Source of the DNA: Bacteroidota bacterium
GTDB lineage: Bacteria > Bacteroidota > Bacteroidia > AKYH767-A > OLB10
NCBI GenBank assembly: GCA_016714005.1
Contig: JADJOA010000003.1
Span: 248,001 to 312,000 of the forward strand
DNA: 64,000 nucleotides
Direction: 5' to 3'
Every line of letters begins with the position of its first letter. Within the stretch, counting starts at the first letter, position 1. Shown here piece after piece: positions 1 through 9,138 of the stretch. The notes beneath the pieces are model-generated. The model was not told the DNA's origin and did no database searches. It worked only from the letters and a program-made list of their open reading frames with translations. Position numbers and translations under genes: made by a program.

Positions 1-1625
1 CATAAGCAAACTTTAATGTTTTTGATTCTTTAGAGTCAACATTTACTGTCCATTTTAACAATCCTATGGTTTCGTTGTAATCTGCTTTGCCTTTTTCTTT
101 CAGTTCTACTTTTATATCCTTGTTTTGCGAAACAGGTACCTGGTCTTCAACCATTAAATTAATAGTGCGACTTTTGTTATTTTTCATTCTTATTTCGTAG
201 GCAATGGTTTTTGTAATTTCATTGCCGAGTAGTTTATTGCTTTCTTTTACAGGCATTTTGGTGCGTGTTACTACAATACCGTTATCTCTGCCTAAAGCCA
301 ACTGCAGTGTATCGTTTATTACTGATGGATTTAAAACAGTAGCGCCTACATAGGTTCCTTCGTAAAAAACATTGGCATTGCCCGGCAGCAAATTCAATTC
401 TTCCCACCCGGTAATTTTTGCAAGCAAGAATGCTTCGCTCTCTAATTTAGGAACCAGGTAATGGTAATAGCGTGCGGGTAACTCAGCAGTTTTAACAGAT
501 ACCATACGGTTGGTTCCATCGGAAGGAATGGTGTAATCTAATTTGATGTTAAACTCTACGTTGGTCATCGTTTCTATCAGTTGCGAATAATTGGCTGCTG
601 ACTGGGCAGGAGACAATTCATTCATTTCATCCATATCTTTTTTTGATTTGTAAGCATCTGCTACAGCGTTTAATGTTGAGCCTTCTCTTGCACCCTTATA
701 TAATGCTGCAGGTTTGTGTACATAATAATTTAGGTACCACACAGGCAGCTCGGGTTTAATGTTTCCTTTGTTGGGGTTAGATGTGCTGAGTTTAAGTTTT
801 ACATCATTCCAGTCTTCGCCTGTGTTTTGGTAAACATTGGCTTTGTAAGTAAGTTGCATGGGGGCAAGTGCCGAGCCTGAGCGCAAATCATAAGATGGAA
901 CCCAACCGGCAGTAGTAACCATGTAGCTTGCTTCAATTGTTCCTGCAACAGCTTCATCGGCACTAACGGTTATGATAATTTGGTTATCGGGTGCATATTT
1001 TTTTGGGTCTTCTTCTTTTGCTTTGTAGGTTCTTAAATCGGTGAGGCGGGTGGTAATTCTTTCCTCTGTCAGTTTATTTTTTCTTTCCTGGCGGCTAATT
1101 CTGTTTAGTTGTGTGTTAATATCATCGAGCTTGATTCTGAAAAACTCCATTGCCTGTTTGAGGACAGCAAGGGAATCGCTTTTGCCTTCGCCTTTAGAAA
1201 GTTTGTTTTTAAGTATCATGTCTTTTTCTAAGAGCAATGCGCTTTTTTATCTTCAAGTTCGTTGTTATCAAAAGCAAGTTCGGAAACTGAGTCTTCTAAA
1301 ATTTTATTTCGCGTAATACGGCAACCGGCAGTTTGCTTGGTTCGGGTGCGGGGGGCTCGGGGTATTCTATATGATGTTTAACATCGAGTACAATAAAGTT
1401 GCCTTTGCCACCAGCTTGTATGCTGGCAGGGTTTACCTGGGGTGATATACCTGTGAGCGTTACTTGTGTAATGCCCGGTGCAAGTGTGATGTTGCCTGTG
1501 CGAAACACTTGGGCGCCTTGTGTAAATACTGTTACGTTTTTAATGGTTGATTTTACTTTTTTTTCGGTAGCTGCAATTAGCTGAGAGGCACTAAGGATAA
1601 GTGCTGTTAAAATAATTTTGTTCAT
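1..1625 (-). CDS. DUF4139 (MuiA-like) protein, 3' end outside window, frameshifted
   Basis: Secreted or envelope protein of the DUF4139 / mucoidy-inhibitor-A-like family, whose molecular function is unknown. The start I prefer is the ATG at 1625, which begins a signal peptide (MNKIILTALILSASQLIAA); an ATG further upstream only adds a non-signal leader. After the N-terminal beta domain (VTVFTQGAQVFR, VTLTGISPQVNPASI) comes a coiled-coil stretch and then the DUF4139 domain (ASYMVTTAGWVPSYDLR, LSTSNPN, YHYLVPKLE, GLLKWTVNV near the left edge). The frame breaks twice, near 1300 and near 1245, each time in an A-run that needs one more A to restore the family sequence. The gene continues past base 1. 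Family assignment is confident, function is not. Confidence 0.75.
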
Positions 1626-1707
1626 ATACCTTATGTTTTTTATTTGTTTTGGAGTTAGATGCAGTGGATTGATTAATTCCATAAAAAAGGCTGAGAGGGT
1701 TGCGAAA

Positions 1708-1739
1708 TAAAAAAACCCGACCCTGTAAAGAGAGCCGGG
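1708..1739 (-). terminator. Rho-independent terminator on minus strand
   Basis: Stem arms 1716-1724 and 1731-1739 pair over 9 bp with two G-U wobbles and a 6-nt loop. On the minus strand they are followed by a T-run (1708-1715). It sits just downstream of the minus-strand gene ending at 1773. Confidence 0.65.
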
Positions 1740-1772
1740 GATAATAAAAACTATGGTATAGAAAATTATGTT

Positions 1773-2719
1773 TTATGCAGTTTCAGGAACCAATTCTAAA
1801 GCAGGAGTTAGTTGGATATCAAAATCGGTGATTCTGTTTTTGGTAACGTTAACTTCGAACTCGGCCGTGGTAAAATCATTTGCACGAACGCGGATGGTTG
1901 CTTTGGTAAGGCTAACTTTTTTGAAGTGGTAGTTGCCTGCTGAGTTGGTTGAACGGATGCTGTTTTCGCCAACGAGAGGGTAATCTATCATTTCTACAAT
2001 GGCGTTGCGTATAGCCTTGCCGTTTTCGATGTTTGTGATGGTGCCTTGATGCCTGTAACTGATTCGTTGTAGTTGTATATTTTGCGTGAGTTAAAGTATG
2101 CAGCTTCAAAATCGGTGTTTGGAAAAAGTGAGCGCACCTGGTTATCCATATTGTTTTTGAGATAATCAAGCATATCTGTAACCGCCTTTTTAAGGTTGGC
2201 AGTGTATACTTTTAACTGACCACGCAATGCTTTTGGCTTAGGGGCAATTGCCTGGAAGGAAGTAACATCGGCAGCGAATGATGTTAGCATAGCTGCTGTG
2301 ATACCGTAAGGAAGAATAGATGCAGCGTTGGCATCGGCAATGGTTTTGATGCTGACAATGGCAGTAGCAAATTTAGTGTCGGAAAGGTGGTATGATAGTT
2401 CTGATAAGGTGTAGGGAGCAACTGATGTGAAGAGTTGCTGATCGTTAACGGACATGGCATACGCTTTAATACCAGATACGATGCGCGATGCATTGCCTGC
2501 AATAATAGAGCGTAAGATGTTTTTGTCGCGCACGAGACCTTTTAGTTCTGCGGCCTCTGCTTGTTTTATCTCCCAATTTTGAATATTGATGAGATTTTCG
2601 CTGTGGGTAGCATCTGACTCGTTGAAGAGTTCGGAACCTTCCCAGGTTGGTTTGTAGTTAGCATTTGTTTGTGCAACTGAGTTGCCCATTACTTGTTGAT
2701 TTTTTTGTTGACGTGTCAT
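1773..2719 (-). CDS. Unrecognised protein with C-terminal CarboxypepD_reg-like domain, frameshifted
   Basis: About 315 aa after rejoining two pieces. The first about 225 residues are mostly alpha-helical and I do not recognise them; there is no signal peptide or membrane segment. The last about 90 residues, reached after a one-base frameshift near 2040 (a missing G restores GTITNIENGKAIRNA), look like a carboxypeptidase-regulatory Ig-like fold: G-T-I-T at its start, STNSAGNYHFKKV, then alternating beta strands. The ATG at 2719 opens the reading frame. It is divergent from the HTH gene at 2970. A structural or adhesin-like role is possible but not shown. Confidence 0.55.
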
Positions 2720-2912
2720 GGAGTATTTGTTTTGTTTTGCTTTTGTTTTTGTTTGTTGTTTTATTGTTTGATGTTATATGAGATCTTTAACGGGGGTATT
2801 TTATAAAGGTTACATTTTTTTATTTTTTTTTTAATGCCCAGGGGTTTTAGAGCCCGCTATTAAGTATTTTTTTTTAAGCAAAAAGTAAAATGAGGAATGA
2901 GGATGTTATTTT

Positions 2913-2945
2913 TACCTTTGTAGTGTAACAACCATAAAGGTTGTT
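2913..2945 (+). promoter_or_regulatory. Promoter -7 box with 7-bp inverted repeat operator candidate
   Basis: TACCTTTG at 2913-2920 fits the Bacteroidota -7 consensus TAnnTTTG; no clear -33 TTTG is seen. Immediately after it lies a perfect inverted repeat, AACAACC (2927-2933) and GGTTGTT (2939-2945), with a 5-nt spacer, 24 bases before the start codon of the HTH protein. The position suits an autoregulatory operator or a 5' UTR hairpin; this is inference. Confidence 0.4.
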
Positions 2946-2969
2946 AATTGAGGACCAAATAATTATTGT

Positions 2970-3431
2970 ATGGCTAAGCGAAACGGCAACCGCAATGAAA
3001 TGATTTTTCGGATGTATGAGGAAGGCACATCGGTAGCGGATATAGTTGAGGCTACTGAATTGAGTTACGATTGGGTATTGCGCTTATTAAAAAGCAAAGG
3101 GTTTTATAAAAAACCCATGAAGCTACATGCTGATAAAAGCGCAAAGAAGGATTTGCTTAATTTAATTGAAGGTATAAAGGAGGATAAGCAGGTAAGCAAA
3201 CCTAAAGCGCAAGAGAAATTTATTAAAAAAGAGGGAACACATGTAGCGGCTTTTAAACTATATGATAAAACATTTGATACTTATGGTGAAATGAGGGAAT
3301 ATAAAAAGCAGATGGGTATAAGGGTTAGGTTGCTTGCCACTGACGGAAAAACCAGCGAAGAGATAGCTGAGATTACGGGTTTGAATAAGAAGAGTATTGC
3401 AAGGTTTATGTTAACACTGACTAACGACTAG
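2970..3431 (+). CDS. Small DNA-binding protein with two HTH-like segments
   Basis: 153 aa, intact and highly basic, with no signal peptide. Residues about 8-40 (RMYEEGTSVADIVEATELSYDWVLRLL cannot be given in full, but the G-x-S-V-x-x-I-V turn is clear) and about 120-150 (LATDGKTSEEIAEITGLN) each resemble resolvase/sigma-region-4 type helix-turn-helix motifs. A lysine-rich linker separates them. Such proteins bind DNA as transcription factors or act as recombination accessories. I cannot name the family. It stands alone, with a palindrome in its leader and a decayed IS110 element downstream. Confidence 0.5.
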   Translation: MAKRNGNRNEMIFRMYEEGTSVADIVEATELSYDWVLRLLKSKGFYKKPMKLHADKSAKKDLLNLIEGIKEDKQVSKPKAQEKFIKKEGTHVAAFKLYDKTFDTYGEMREYKKQMGIRVRLLATDGKTSEEIAEITGLNKKSIARFMLTLTND

Positions 3432-3706
3432 CAGGCTGAAGGTGAAGGGGGAATTGTTCTTAGGTGAAATTACACACAATTAAAAATAATACTAAACCTT
3501 ACAGGGGTGCAAACGTACCATCAACCATGGCGACCTGTAAGTAGAAGTTAGATGAGGTGAGAGGTAACATTGAAATAGGCTGCAAGCCTAAAGAATAAAG
3601 AGGCAACGAGGCAGAGCCCATACAGTAATGCTTAATAGTGAAGGATATAATACTTCATTAAATTTTATTAAGGATTAAGTAGGGTTATTGATAATTCCGC
3701 CTGACA
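3432..3706. other. Intergenic, no gene seen
   Basis: No coding frame of credible length or composition. It contains a GTTAGATG motif at 3547 and a GTAAC at about 3563, which resemble the core bases of the cassette sites further right, but no convincing hairpin joins them. Confidence 0.4.
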
Positions 3707-3715
3707 GTTATACCG

Positions 3716-3836
3716 TACAAAGCAAATAAAATTGTAAACTATTTTATAAGTTTACACTGGTGCAATTTGATGATCCCGCACTTGTTCAGCACTGCTGACT
3801 TGGGGCTCGGATTGCGCCTTTCTTTTTTGCTTTGTA
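3716..3836 (-). ncRNA. Candidate structured (bridge-type) RNA of the IS110-family element
   Basis: An 11-bp perfect inverted repeat (3716-3726 with 3826-3836) encloses nested hairpins: GTAAACT/AGTTTAC near 3740-3760, GCAAT/ATTGC ending at 3815, and TCAGC/GCTGA around 3786-3798. It lies in the non-coding segment 3' of the transposase, where IS1111-group elements are reported to encode their bridge RNA. No target-loop or donor-loop match was tested, so the RNA identity is inference. Confidence 0.35.
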
Positions 3837-3853
3837 TGTTACTGATGGGAGCA

Positions 3854-5119
3854 TCAGTATCTAATGCCTGATATCTTCTTTTTTGTTTTTAGTTCTTCTT
3901 TTTTTATTGTCGGGCTGTTGTTTAATTTTTTTTGTTTGATTGTTTTTATCTGTTGTTGCATTGTAGGGCTTGTACTGGTGAGTACGCCCCATATCATACG
4001 CAGCATTTTGTGCATAATTACGCCAATTGCCTGTTTGTGATTTTTGCCTTTGCTGCGGTGGCGGTGGTAAATGTTCTTTAAATGTTCATCGTGCAGCACG
4101 CTGGTTTGTGCACACATGTATAACAAGGCGCGCATGCCGGAGCGTCCTTTTTTGCTCATGCGGTAAGCAAATTGTTTATCGCCACTTTCTTTCATTACAG
4201 GATGCAAACCAAAGTATGATGCCAGGTGTGATGGTGTGGCAAAGCGATGGATGCTTTCAATCTCAATCATGATGGCTGCTGCACTGTAAGATGCAATGCC
4301 CGGAATGGTGTCTATTAAATCTACTTCTGCTCCTTTGCAATTATCTGCCAGGTAATTTTTGTGTTCGTCTATCAACTCTTGTTTATCGGCAATTTGTTTT
4401 GCTAAGCTCTTTATTAAAAACTCCTGCACACTGTTGTTGCGTGATGTGGTGCTGTTTTTTGCTTTGTTGATAATGGAAAGCGCTTTATCGTGCGTTACGT
4501 TTTTAATTTTGAGAGTTGTTCAACTTTAAGTTTTTCAATGGCAGCAGGTGATGGATATTTTTTAATACATCCAATACCCATGCAGGCATTCCCTGTTTGC
4601 AATAGCGCATCAGTTCAGGAAAGGTGCTGTACAAAACCATTTTCATTTCGTTAATAAGCTGCGTGTTTTGCTTTTGAGCAGTGCAATGTGTTTGCTCATG
4701 CTGCGGTAAGAACTGTAAATATTATCAGGCACATCATACTTTACTTTTCTGCATGGCTGATTATGTACTGTGCAATATAACGCGAGCTGAGTGCATCGGT
4801 AACGTTGCGTTCTAAAGAAGCGGCTACGTTGTTTTTTACTCCACTGGGGTTTAGTCGCGCTACCTTTATTGGTAATTCTTTTTCAAAACAATTAGCCAGT
4901 TATACCAGTTGTTTTCAAAACCACCGGTGCTTTCTACTGCGCAGTACATGGTGCTGATGTTGTGTTGTAAAGTAAATTGCTTTAACAGTTTTTTCAATGC
5001 ATCATGACCACCGCATGTATCATCTAACTGAAATACTTTTTCCAACTCTTGTTTTCTTTGTCAAGCAAGGTAAAGTCGGCATAGCCCTTGCTTACATCAA
5101 TTCCTAAATACGCTTCCAT
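3854..5119 (-). pseudogene. IS110-family DEDD transposase, multiply frameshifted
   Basis: The start ATG at 5119 opens MEAYLGIDVSKGYADF, the first aspartate block of DEDD transposases. AVESTGGFENNW (E block) and NVTDALSSRYIAQ (D block) follow in other frames. The intact last 191 aa (3854-4429) hold the Transposase_20 domain: IDTIPGIASYSAAAIMIE, SHLASYFGLHP and MSKKGRSGMRALLY with the serine used for strand exchange. At least four single-base frameshifts separate these blocks, more than in other genes here. It may be truly dead, or it may suffer the same sequencing indels as the rest of the window. Confidence 0.8.
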
Positions 5120-5208
5120 TATTTTTGTTTGATTAATGGGTTAATAAATAAAAAAGTCAAGCATCGTTAAACCTTATAATTTATGCGGCATCTTTGTGTC
5201 AGGTTATA

Positions 5209-5294
5209 CCGCTAACTCTTCTTGACATGAGGAGGAAACTGTCAGACGGTGTCAGTGCACCAAGGTCACTTCCTCTCATCGTGCCAAGTTACTT
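5209..5294 (-). repeat. attC-like cassette site 1
   Basis: The imperfect hairpin runs from CCGCTAAC (5209-5216) to GTTACTT (5288-5294). The arms TAACT..TTGACATGAGGAGGAA and the complement of TTCCTCTCATCGTGCCAAGTTA pair with bulges. About 86 bp fits the integron attC size range. It is the left-most clear site of the array and touches the IS110 element. Confidence 0.45.
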
Positions 5295-5486
5295 AACTTT
5301 GAAAAATCAAACATATAAGGTGAAATTACAGAAAGAGGATAATGCATCATTTTACATAGTTAAACTGCCAGCAACAAGATAATCGGTTCCATTTTAGAGT
5401 AACAAATGTGTATGGTGCTATCCTGACCCCGAATAGCTATTGACTTTTATTAATTTAACTGTAGAATTAATTCCCTCCATTTTTCT

Positions 5487-5930
5487 CTACCAAAACATCT
5501 CCCGCATGGTGTCATCTGTGCTCGGTGGCTCAGCAGGTTTAAGGTTTTCAGGTATAAAACCTTCCACGTGTTTCTGAAAATACAAACAATGTAGGCCGCC
5601 TTTGGGGCTTTCAATTTCAAGCAAATATTCTCCTTCCGGAAATCCCAGTGTATCAAACAACATTTGGGTGTTGCCGCTAACCTTGGTTTCTACTTGGCCG
5701 CTTTCCACGATGGTGTGTGTGGATGTGTTTACAATGCGGTAACTGCCATAATCCCATTTTGGAGAGTCTGTTTTGGGGAGCCAGACCTTAAGTTGCTGGC
5801 AATCGGCATAAAATACAAAATGTGCTGTGAGCAGGCCCATCTCATAGGCATTATTGCCTTTGTTTTCAATTGTGTGGATTTCAATGATGCCGTTGTGTGG
5901 GGTCATTTTTAAGTTAACGCTGTCCTCCAT
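5487..5930 (-). CDS. Unrecognised cytoplasmic-type protein
   Basis: 147 aa, acidic, beta-rich, without signal peptide or membrane segment; I recognise no family. The N-terminal part alternates hydrophobic residues as in a beta-sandwich (GIIEIHTIENKG, LLTAHFVFYA), and the C-terminal part holds GEYLLEIESPKGG. It overlaps the end of the upstream membrane-protein gene by 17 bases, so the two are co-transcribed and probably work together. The pair fills the cassette bounded by 5288 and 7469. Confidence 0.55.
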   Translation of the reverse strand: MEDSVNLKMTPHNGIIEIHTIENKGNNAYEMGLLTAHFVFYADCQQLKVWLPKTDSPKWDYGSYRIVNTSTHTIVESGQVETKVSGNTQMLFDTLGFPEGEYLLEIESPKGGLHCLYFQKHVEGFIPENLKPAEPPSTDDTMREMFW

Positions 5931-6972
5931 TCTTATTTAACCAGTTGTTTACCGCTACCTTGTATTGATTACAAATTGCCACGTATTCGGGCTTGGGTGT
6001 CGCTTCAAGCTCAGTTTTTACTTTTAACATGTTGGTGAGAAATTCTGCCCTGTTGGCACTAAACTGTTCGTCCAGGACACGACATAGGCCCTCTACGTTC
6101 AACAACTTCAAAAAATCCTCTTCCGAACCAAAACTTTGAGGGCGATATTTGAGTTCTTCTGCCACCCTACTGATGGTCTTGTTCAAAGGTTCCACAAACA
6201 ATGCAGGCTCCTTAACCTCATATTTTTCTAAAAACGCGTACACATACAGGTAGTCAGCACTGGATTCATAGTTGTTTAACAATTCAACCAACTGCGGCTC
6301 CAAATTTTTCAAAGATACCAATTTATCTATAGCGGCCTTTTGAATGCGCACATCATCATGGTTCAACATGTCGTACAACAGCCAACGGGGTTCGATCGAA
6401 GAGGCTATGTCCTTCATGGCCTTTTCGTAATGCATTTCCTTTATGGCCTTTTGATCTTTAAACCAGTTGCCCAATTGTTGCCTGGGTGTAAAATGAAAAG
6501 TAAGGCCAATAATACACCCCATCAACAACATCAACTTATAAATAGCAGCATAAGCCCCACTTTGCCAATCCGGATTCACCATAATGGCATAAGGCACCAA
6601 CATCAATAGTGGCAGCCATATGGCTCCATAATGTACCATCACAAGCCCAAAGCCATTGGCCGTACCGGCTGCCTTCCAATCCACATTGATCAAACTTACA
6701 TGAACCACCCCTGCCATCAGACACAGCCACATCAATCCTACAATGATATTTCTTTTTACCTTAGTTTCTGCTATCCAGCCAAACCCTCCTTTGTACGCCA
6801 CCTGTATGGTGAGCATCAAACTGCATACCACATAAGCCGCCAATACCCCAAATACGATTAATCCCCAACCCACCAGCTGGTCCCCCGTCCCTTTGGGCTT
6901 GTAGAGATTGATGACAAGTAAGGCCAGATAAGAGAGACCGGTAAGGGTGAAGAGGATGGGGTTGGCTGTCAT
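5914..6972 (-). CDS. Integral membrane protein with C-terminal soluble domain, unknown
   Basis: 352 aa. About five membrane helices fill residues 5-165 (for example LSYLALLVINLY, LIVFGVLAAYVVCSLML, LLMLVPYAIMV). A soluble, charged helical region follows, containing a HEAT-like run (LLYDMLNHDDVRIQKAAIDKL, then LVELLNNYES). The start at 6972 begins with a hydrophobic helix, so the first segment also serves as signal anchor. No family is recognised. It is first of a two-gene operon with the overlapping 5487-5930 gene, inside one cassette; toxin, immunity or phage-defence roles are possible but unsupported. Confidence 0.55.
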   Translation of the reverse strand: MTANPILFTLTGLSYLALLVINLYKPKGTGDQLVGWGLIVFGVLAAYVVCSLMLTIQVAYKGGFGWIAETKVKRNIIVGLMWLCLMAGVVHVSLINVDWKAAGTANGFGLVMVHYGAIWLPLLMLVPYAIMVNPDWQSGAYAAIYKLMLLMGCIIGLTFHFTPRQQLGNWFKDQKAIKEMHYEKAMKDIASSIEPRWLLYDMLNHDDVRIQKAAIDKLVSLKNLEPQLVELLNNYESSADYLYVYAFLEKYEVKEPALFVEPLNKTISRVAEELKYRPQSFGSEEDFLKLLNVEGLCRVLDEQFSANRAEFLTNMLKVKTELEATPKPEYVAICNQYKVAVNNWLNKNGGQR

Positions 6973-7460
6973 GGTAAGTTTTGTTTTCTTGACGAATTTG
7001 CACAGAATCGGTTTTAAGTCGATGGTATCAGTATGACAAATTTATTAAAATACATTAAACAAGGACGTGGCACATATTCTCATGCAAAGTGTACCAGGCA
7101 AAATAAGCTGTACTTACTTCGACTTCACATAGATTATCTGCCAATGGTCAGGAACTCTGTAATAATAAGCAGATGTTGTTTTTCACGCTACTCCCACTCA
7201 CCCATTTGTACATAAATCTTTGTGAACTTTGTGGTAAAAAAAGGCTTGCACAATTTAACCACTATGATCACAAGGGTTTCACAAAGGGCACTATAATATC
7301 TCCCAAACTATTGACTACAGCCCTGTATATTGGGATCTGACTTTGGCTCGGTATTTTTATTGAAAATTCACCCAAGGCATTATATGTCACTGAGTTTTAA
7401 CTGTAATTATAATTTGAGTCCTTACACACTGAATTAAATAAAAATGTCGTTGCCTCTTTT
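6973..7460. other. Intergenic, no gene seen
   Basis: About 490 bases of AT-rich sequence with only short ORFs of unlikely composition. It contains the upstream region of the membrane-protein operon (minus strand), i.e. the 5' end of the cassette if the array is read on the minus strand. Confidence 0.5.
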
Positions 7461-7521
7461 CTACGTAACGGACTTATGTGGCATTTTGTACAAGTTGTGA
7501 TTCAATTAGTTCCTGTTAACG
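7461..7521 (-). repeat. attC-like cassette site 2
   Basis: The core CTACGTAAC (7461-7469) and the core GTTAACG (7515-7521) bound a 61-bp imperfect hairpin (AACGG-ACTTAT against AACAGGAACTAAT on the opposite arm). The left core complements the other end of the cassette, GTTACTTA at 5288 (GTTACGTAG against GTTACTTAA). Confidence 0.4.
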
Positions 7522-7989
7522 TCAGCCTGTGAAAAAACCATTTCAACTTATTCATTACATGCTGTTTGTATCACAAGCTAAAAATAGAGGTTCCAAGAAT
7601 AACTGCCAAGCCAAAGGCATGAAAAAACTTCGCAGCAGTACTGTAGAACCTGTATTGGGTACATTAATCAACTTCACCGGTATGCGTAGAATTTACACAC
7701 GTGGCATCAAACAAGCCAACAAGTTTATGCTTTGTGCTGCCATTGCTTACAATCTTAAGAAATACATCAGGTTTATAACCAACAAGAGGATAAGTGTGCC
7801 CATGCAACTCAAAAAACAAGCGTTACTAACAAAACAAGGCTTGTTTTTAACAATCTTTTACCTCAAAACACTAATACTGCATTACAATCACAAAAATATT
7901 TTTGAGGCGGTGTAATGCATCATAAAATATTACATCACTAAAATATATTATCCGTTTAATAGTGGGGTTGCGCAACGGCTACGGCTGTT
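7517..7989 (+). repeat. Transposase-remnant repeat, copy A (site-embedded)
   Basis: A 473-bp unit about 97% identical by eye to the unit at 9143-9612. Similarity starts at TAACGTCAGCC and stops exactly at the GTT of GTTAGTGG (7987-7994); sequence outside the unit is unrelated between copies. Near the right end lies the perfect palindrome GTTGCGCAAC. These AAC...GTT borders are those expected of a recombination site rather than of an IS end. Confidence 0.6.
7529..7915 (+). pseudogene. IS1182-like transposase C-terminal fragment (copy A)
   Basis: 128 codons from a GTG. Residues about 30-85 (SSTVEPVLGTL, GMRRIYTRGIKQANK, AIAYNLKKYIRF) match the end of IS1182-type DDE transposases (DDE_Tnp_1_6). 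The N-terminal catalytic D-D region is absent, so it cannot transpose. The reading frame nonetheless stays open in all copies. Confidence 0.65.
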
Positions 7990-7999
7990 AGTGGCTGCT

Positions 8000-9088
8000 C
8001 TATTTCTGTCCTTGTGAATGAACTTCATATTTCGTAAATGTCTTTCCGTTGAATTTGCAAATTGCTTCACCGTCTGTTACATACCAAAGATCATTTTTCT
8101 TGTCTTTGTATATTGTCCATATTGAGTTGCCGACAAGCCCGTTTTTGGTGGTATAATTTGTCAAATTAGCTCCATCATACTTCCATACTCCTGCATCAAT
8201 AGTTCCAATCCAAAGATTTCTATTTTGATCTTCGTTTATTGTCCAGGGTCGGGCTAATGTTCCTTCCTTTCCCAGAAGTGTTTTCAGGAAGTCACGATTA
8301 GCTAAACCTTTTTCGTCCGTAAAGTTTATAAAACCCTTTCCATTGAATTTGAACAAACCTGCTCCATTGTTACCTGCCCAAATATTTCCAGATTTGTCCT
8401 GAAACAAAGTTCTTACAGCTGCTTTGTCTAATCCTTGCTCGGTAAAAAAAGTAAAGGTATTTCCGTCATAACGACAAACGCCCTTCTCCTGAGTCCCAAA
8501 CCAAACATTGCCTGCGTTGTCAGTTAGTGTGGAATAAACACTATATGGTCTGTTCATATCAGAGGGTGATGGGTTATATGTGTCGGGGTGAATGGTAAAA
8601 CTTGTAAATGATTTACCATCATAAAAGCATAAACCGTTTAACTGCCCAAAAAAAAGCCCGCCATTTGTATAGTTAAGTTTCCCTATTGGTGCATCGTTAA
8701 TCTTGTCGGTATAGTTGGTAAACGAAACTCCGTTAAAACTACAAACGCCATCCCGTGTAGAGAACCATAAATCACCATTTACATCTTCGTCAATTTTCCA
8801 AACAAAATTGCTTACCAAACCGTGCTTGTCGGTAACATGTGTCAGCGTTTTGCCGTCATAACGATACACTCCTTCGCCATTGCTTGCGAACCAGTAGTTA
8901 TCGTTTTTGTCCTGATAGATACAGCCAATGTTTTTGCCAAGTTCTGAAACGGTGTCGCCAATACTTACAGGTATTTTCTGTTCAGTTTTAATCTCTTTTG
9001 GCTTTTGATTTTGTCCGTTGCACGAACTAAACGCAATCAAAACGCTAAAAAGTACTGTCGTGTTTAAAATCATTTGTATTATTCTCAT
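8000..9088 (-). CDS. Secreted lipoprotein with two-component-regulator propeller repeats
   Basis: About 362 aa from the ATG at 9088. I chose it because it gives a lipoprotein signal (hydrophobic run ending LIAFSSC), whereas the longer frame to 9181 only reads through the cassette site. The body is built of Reg_prop repeats, each near 40 aa with a W-(F/I)-(A/G)-(S/T)...G-(V/L)-(Y/C/F)-(R/K)-(Y/F)-(D/N)-G-K pattern (DNYWFASNGEGVYRYDG, GDLWFSTRDGVCSFNG, GNVWFGTQEKGVCRYDG, NLWIGTIDAGVWKYDG). In hybrid two-component sensors these form beta-propeller input domains, but here no kinase, TM helix or Y_Y_Y domain follows. The gene fills one cassette (7987-9146). A ligand-binding role is inferred. Confidence 0.7.
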   Translation of the reverse strand: MRIIQMILNTTVLFSVLIAFSSCNGQNQKPKEIKTEQKIPVSIGDTVSELGKNIGCIYQDKNDNYWFASNGEGVYRYDGKTLTHVTDKHGLVSNFVWKIDEDVNGDLWFSTRDGVCSFNGVSFTNYTDKINDAPIGKLNYTNGGLFFGQLNGLCFYDGKSFTSFTIHPDTYNPSPSDMNRPYSVYSTLTDNAGNVWFGTQEKGVCRYDGNTFTFFTEQGLDKAAVRTLFQDKSGNIWAGNNGAGLFKFNGKGFINFTDEKGLANRDFLKTLLGKEGTLARPWTINEDQNRNLWIGTIDAGVWKYDGANLTNYTTKNGLVGNSIWTIYKDKKNDLWYVTDGEAICKFNGKTFTKYEVHSQGQK

Positions 9089-9138
9089 TTGTCCCTGTTT
9101 ATTTTGTCGGTTGTTTTTTGCAGATCGTCCAAGAGTTT

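Larger units (their letters stand above)
3707..5211 (-). mobile_element. IS110-family element, decayed
   Basis: About 1.5 kb, transposase on the minus strand. Both edges carry the 9-bp direct repeat GTTATACCG (3707-3715 and 5203-5211), and just inside them a short inverted match ACAAAG / CTTTGT (3717-3722, 5192-5197) could be the subterminal repeat typical of the IS1111 subgroup. Size, DEDD transposase and a structured non-coding segment beyond the transposase 3' end all fit an IS110/IS1111-type element. The exact ends are inferred. The right edge abuts the cassette-site hairpin at 5209-5294. Confidence 0.5.

Noticed and set aside
5194..5382. 62-codon ORF across the first cassette site
   Set aside because: It is formed by the hairpin arms and the end of the IS element; nothing supports translation.
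7033..7215. 60-codon ORF upstream of the membrane-protein operon
   Set aside because: No start context, no recognisable domain, and it lies in the probable promoter region of the opposite strand.
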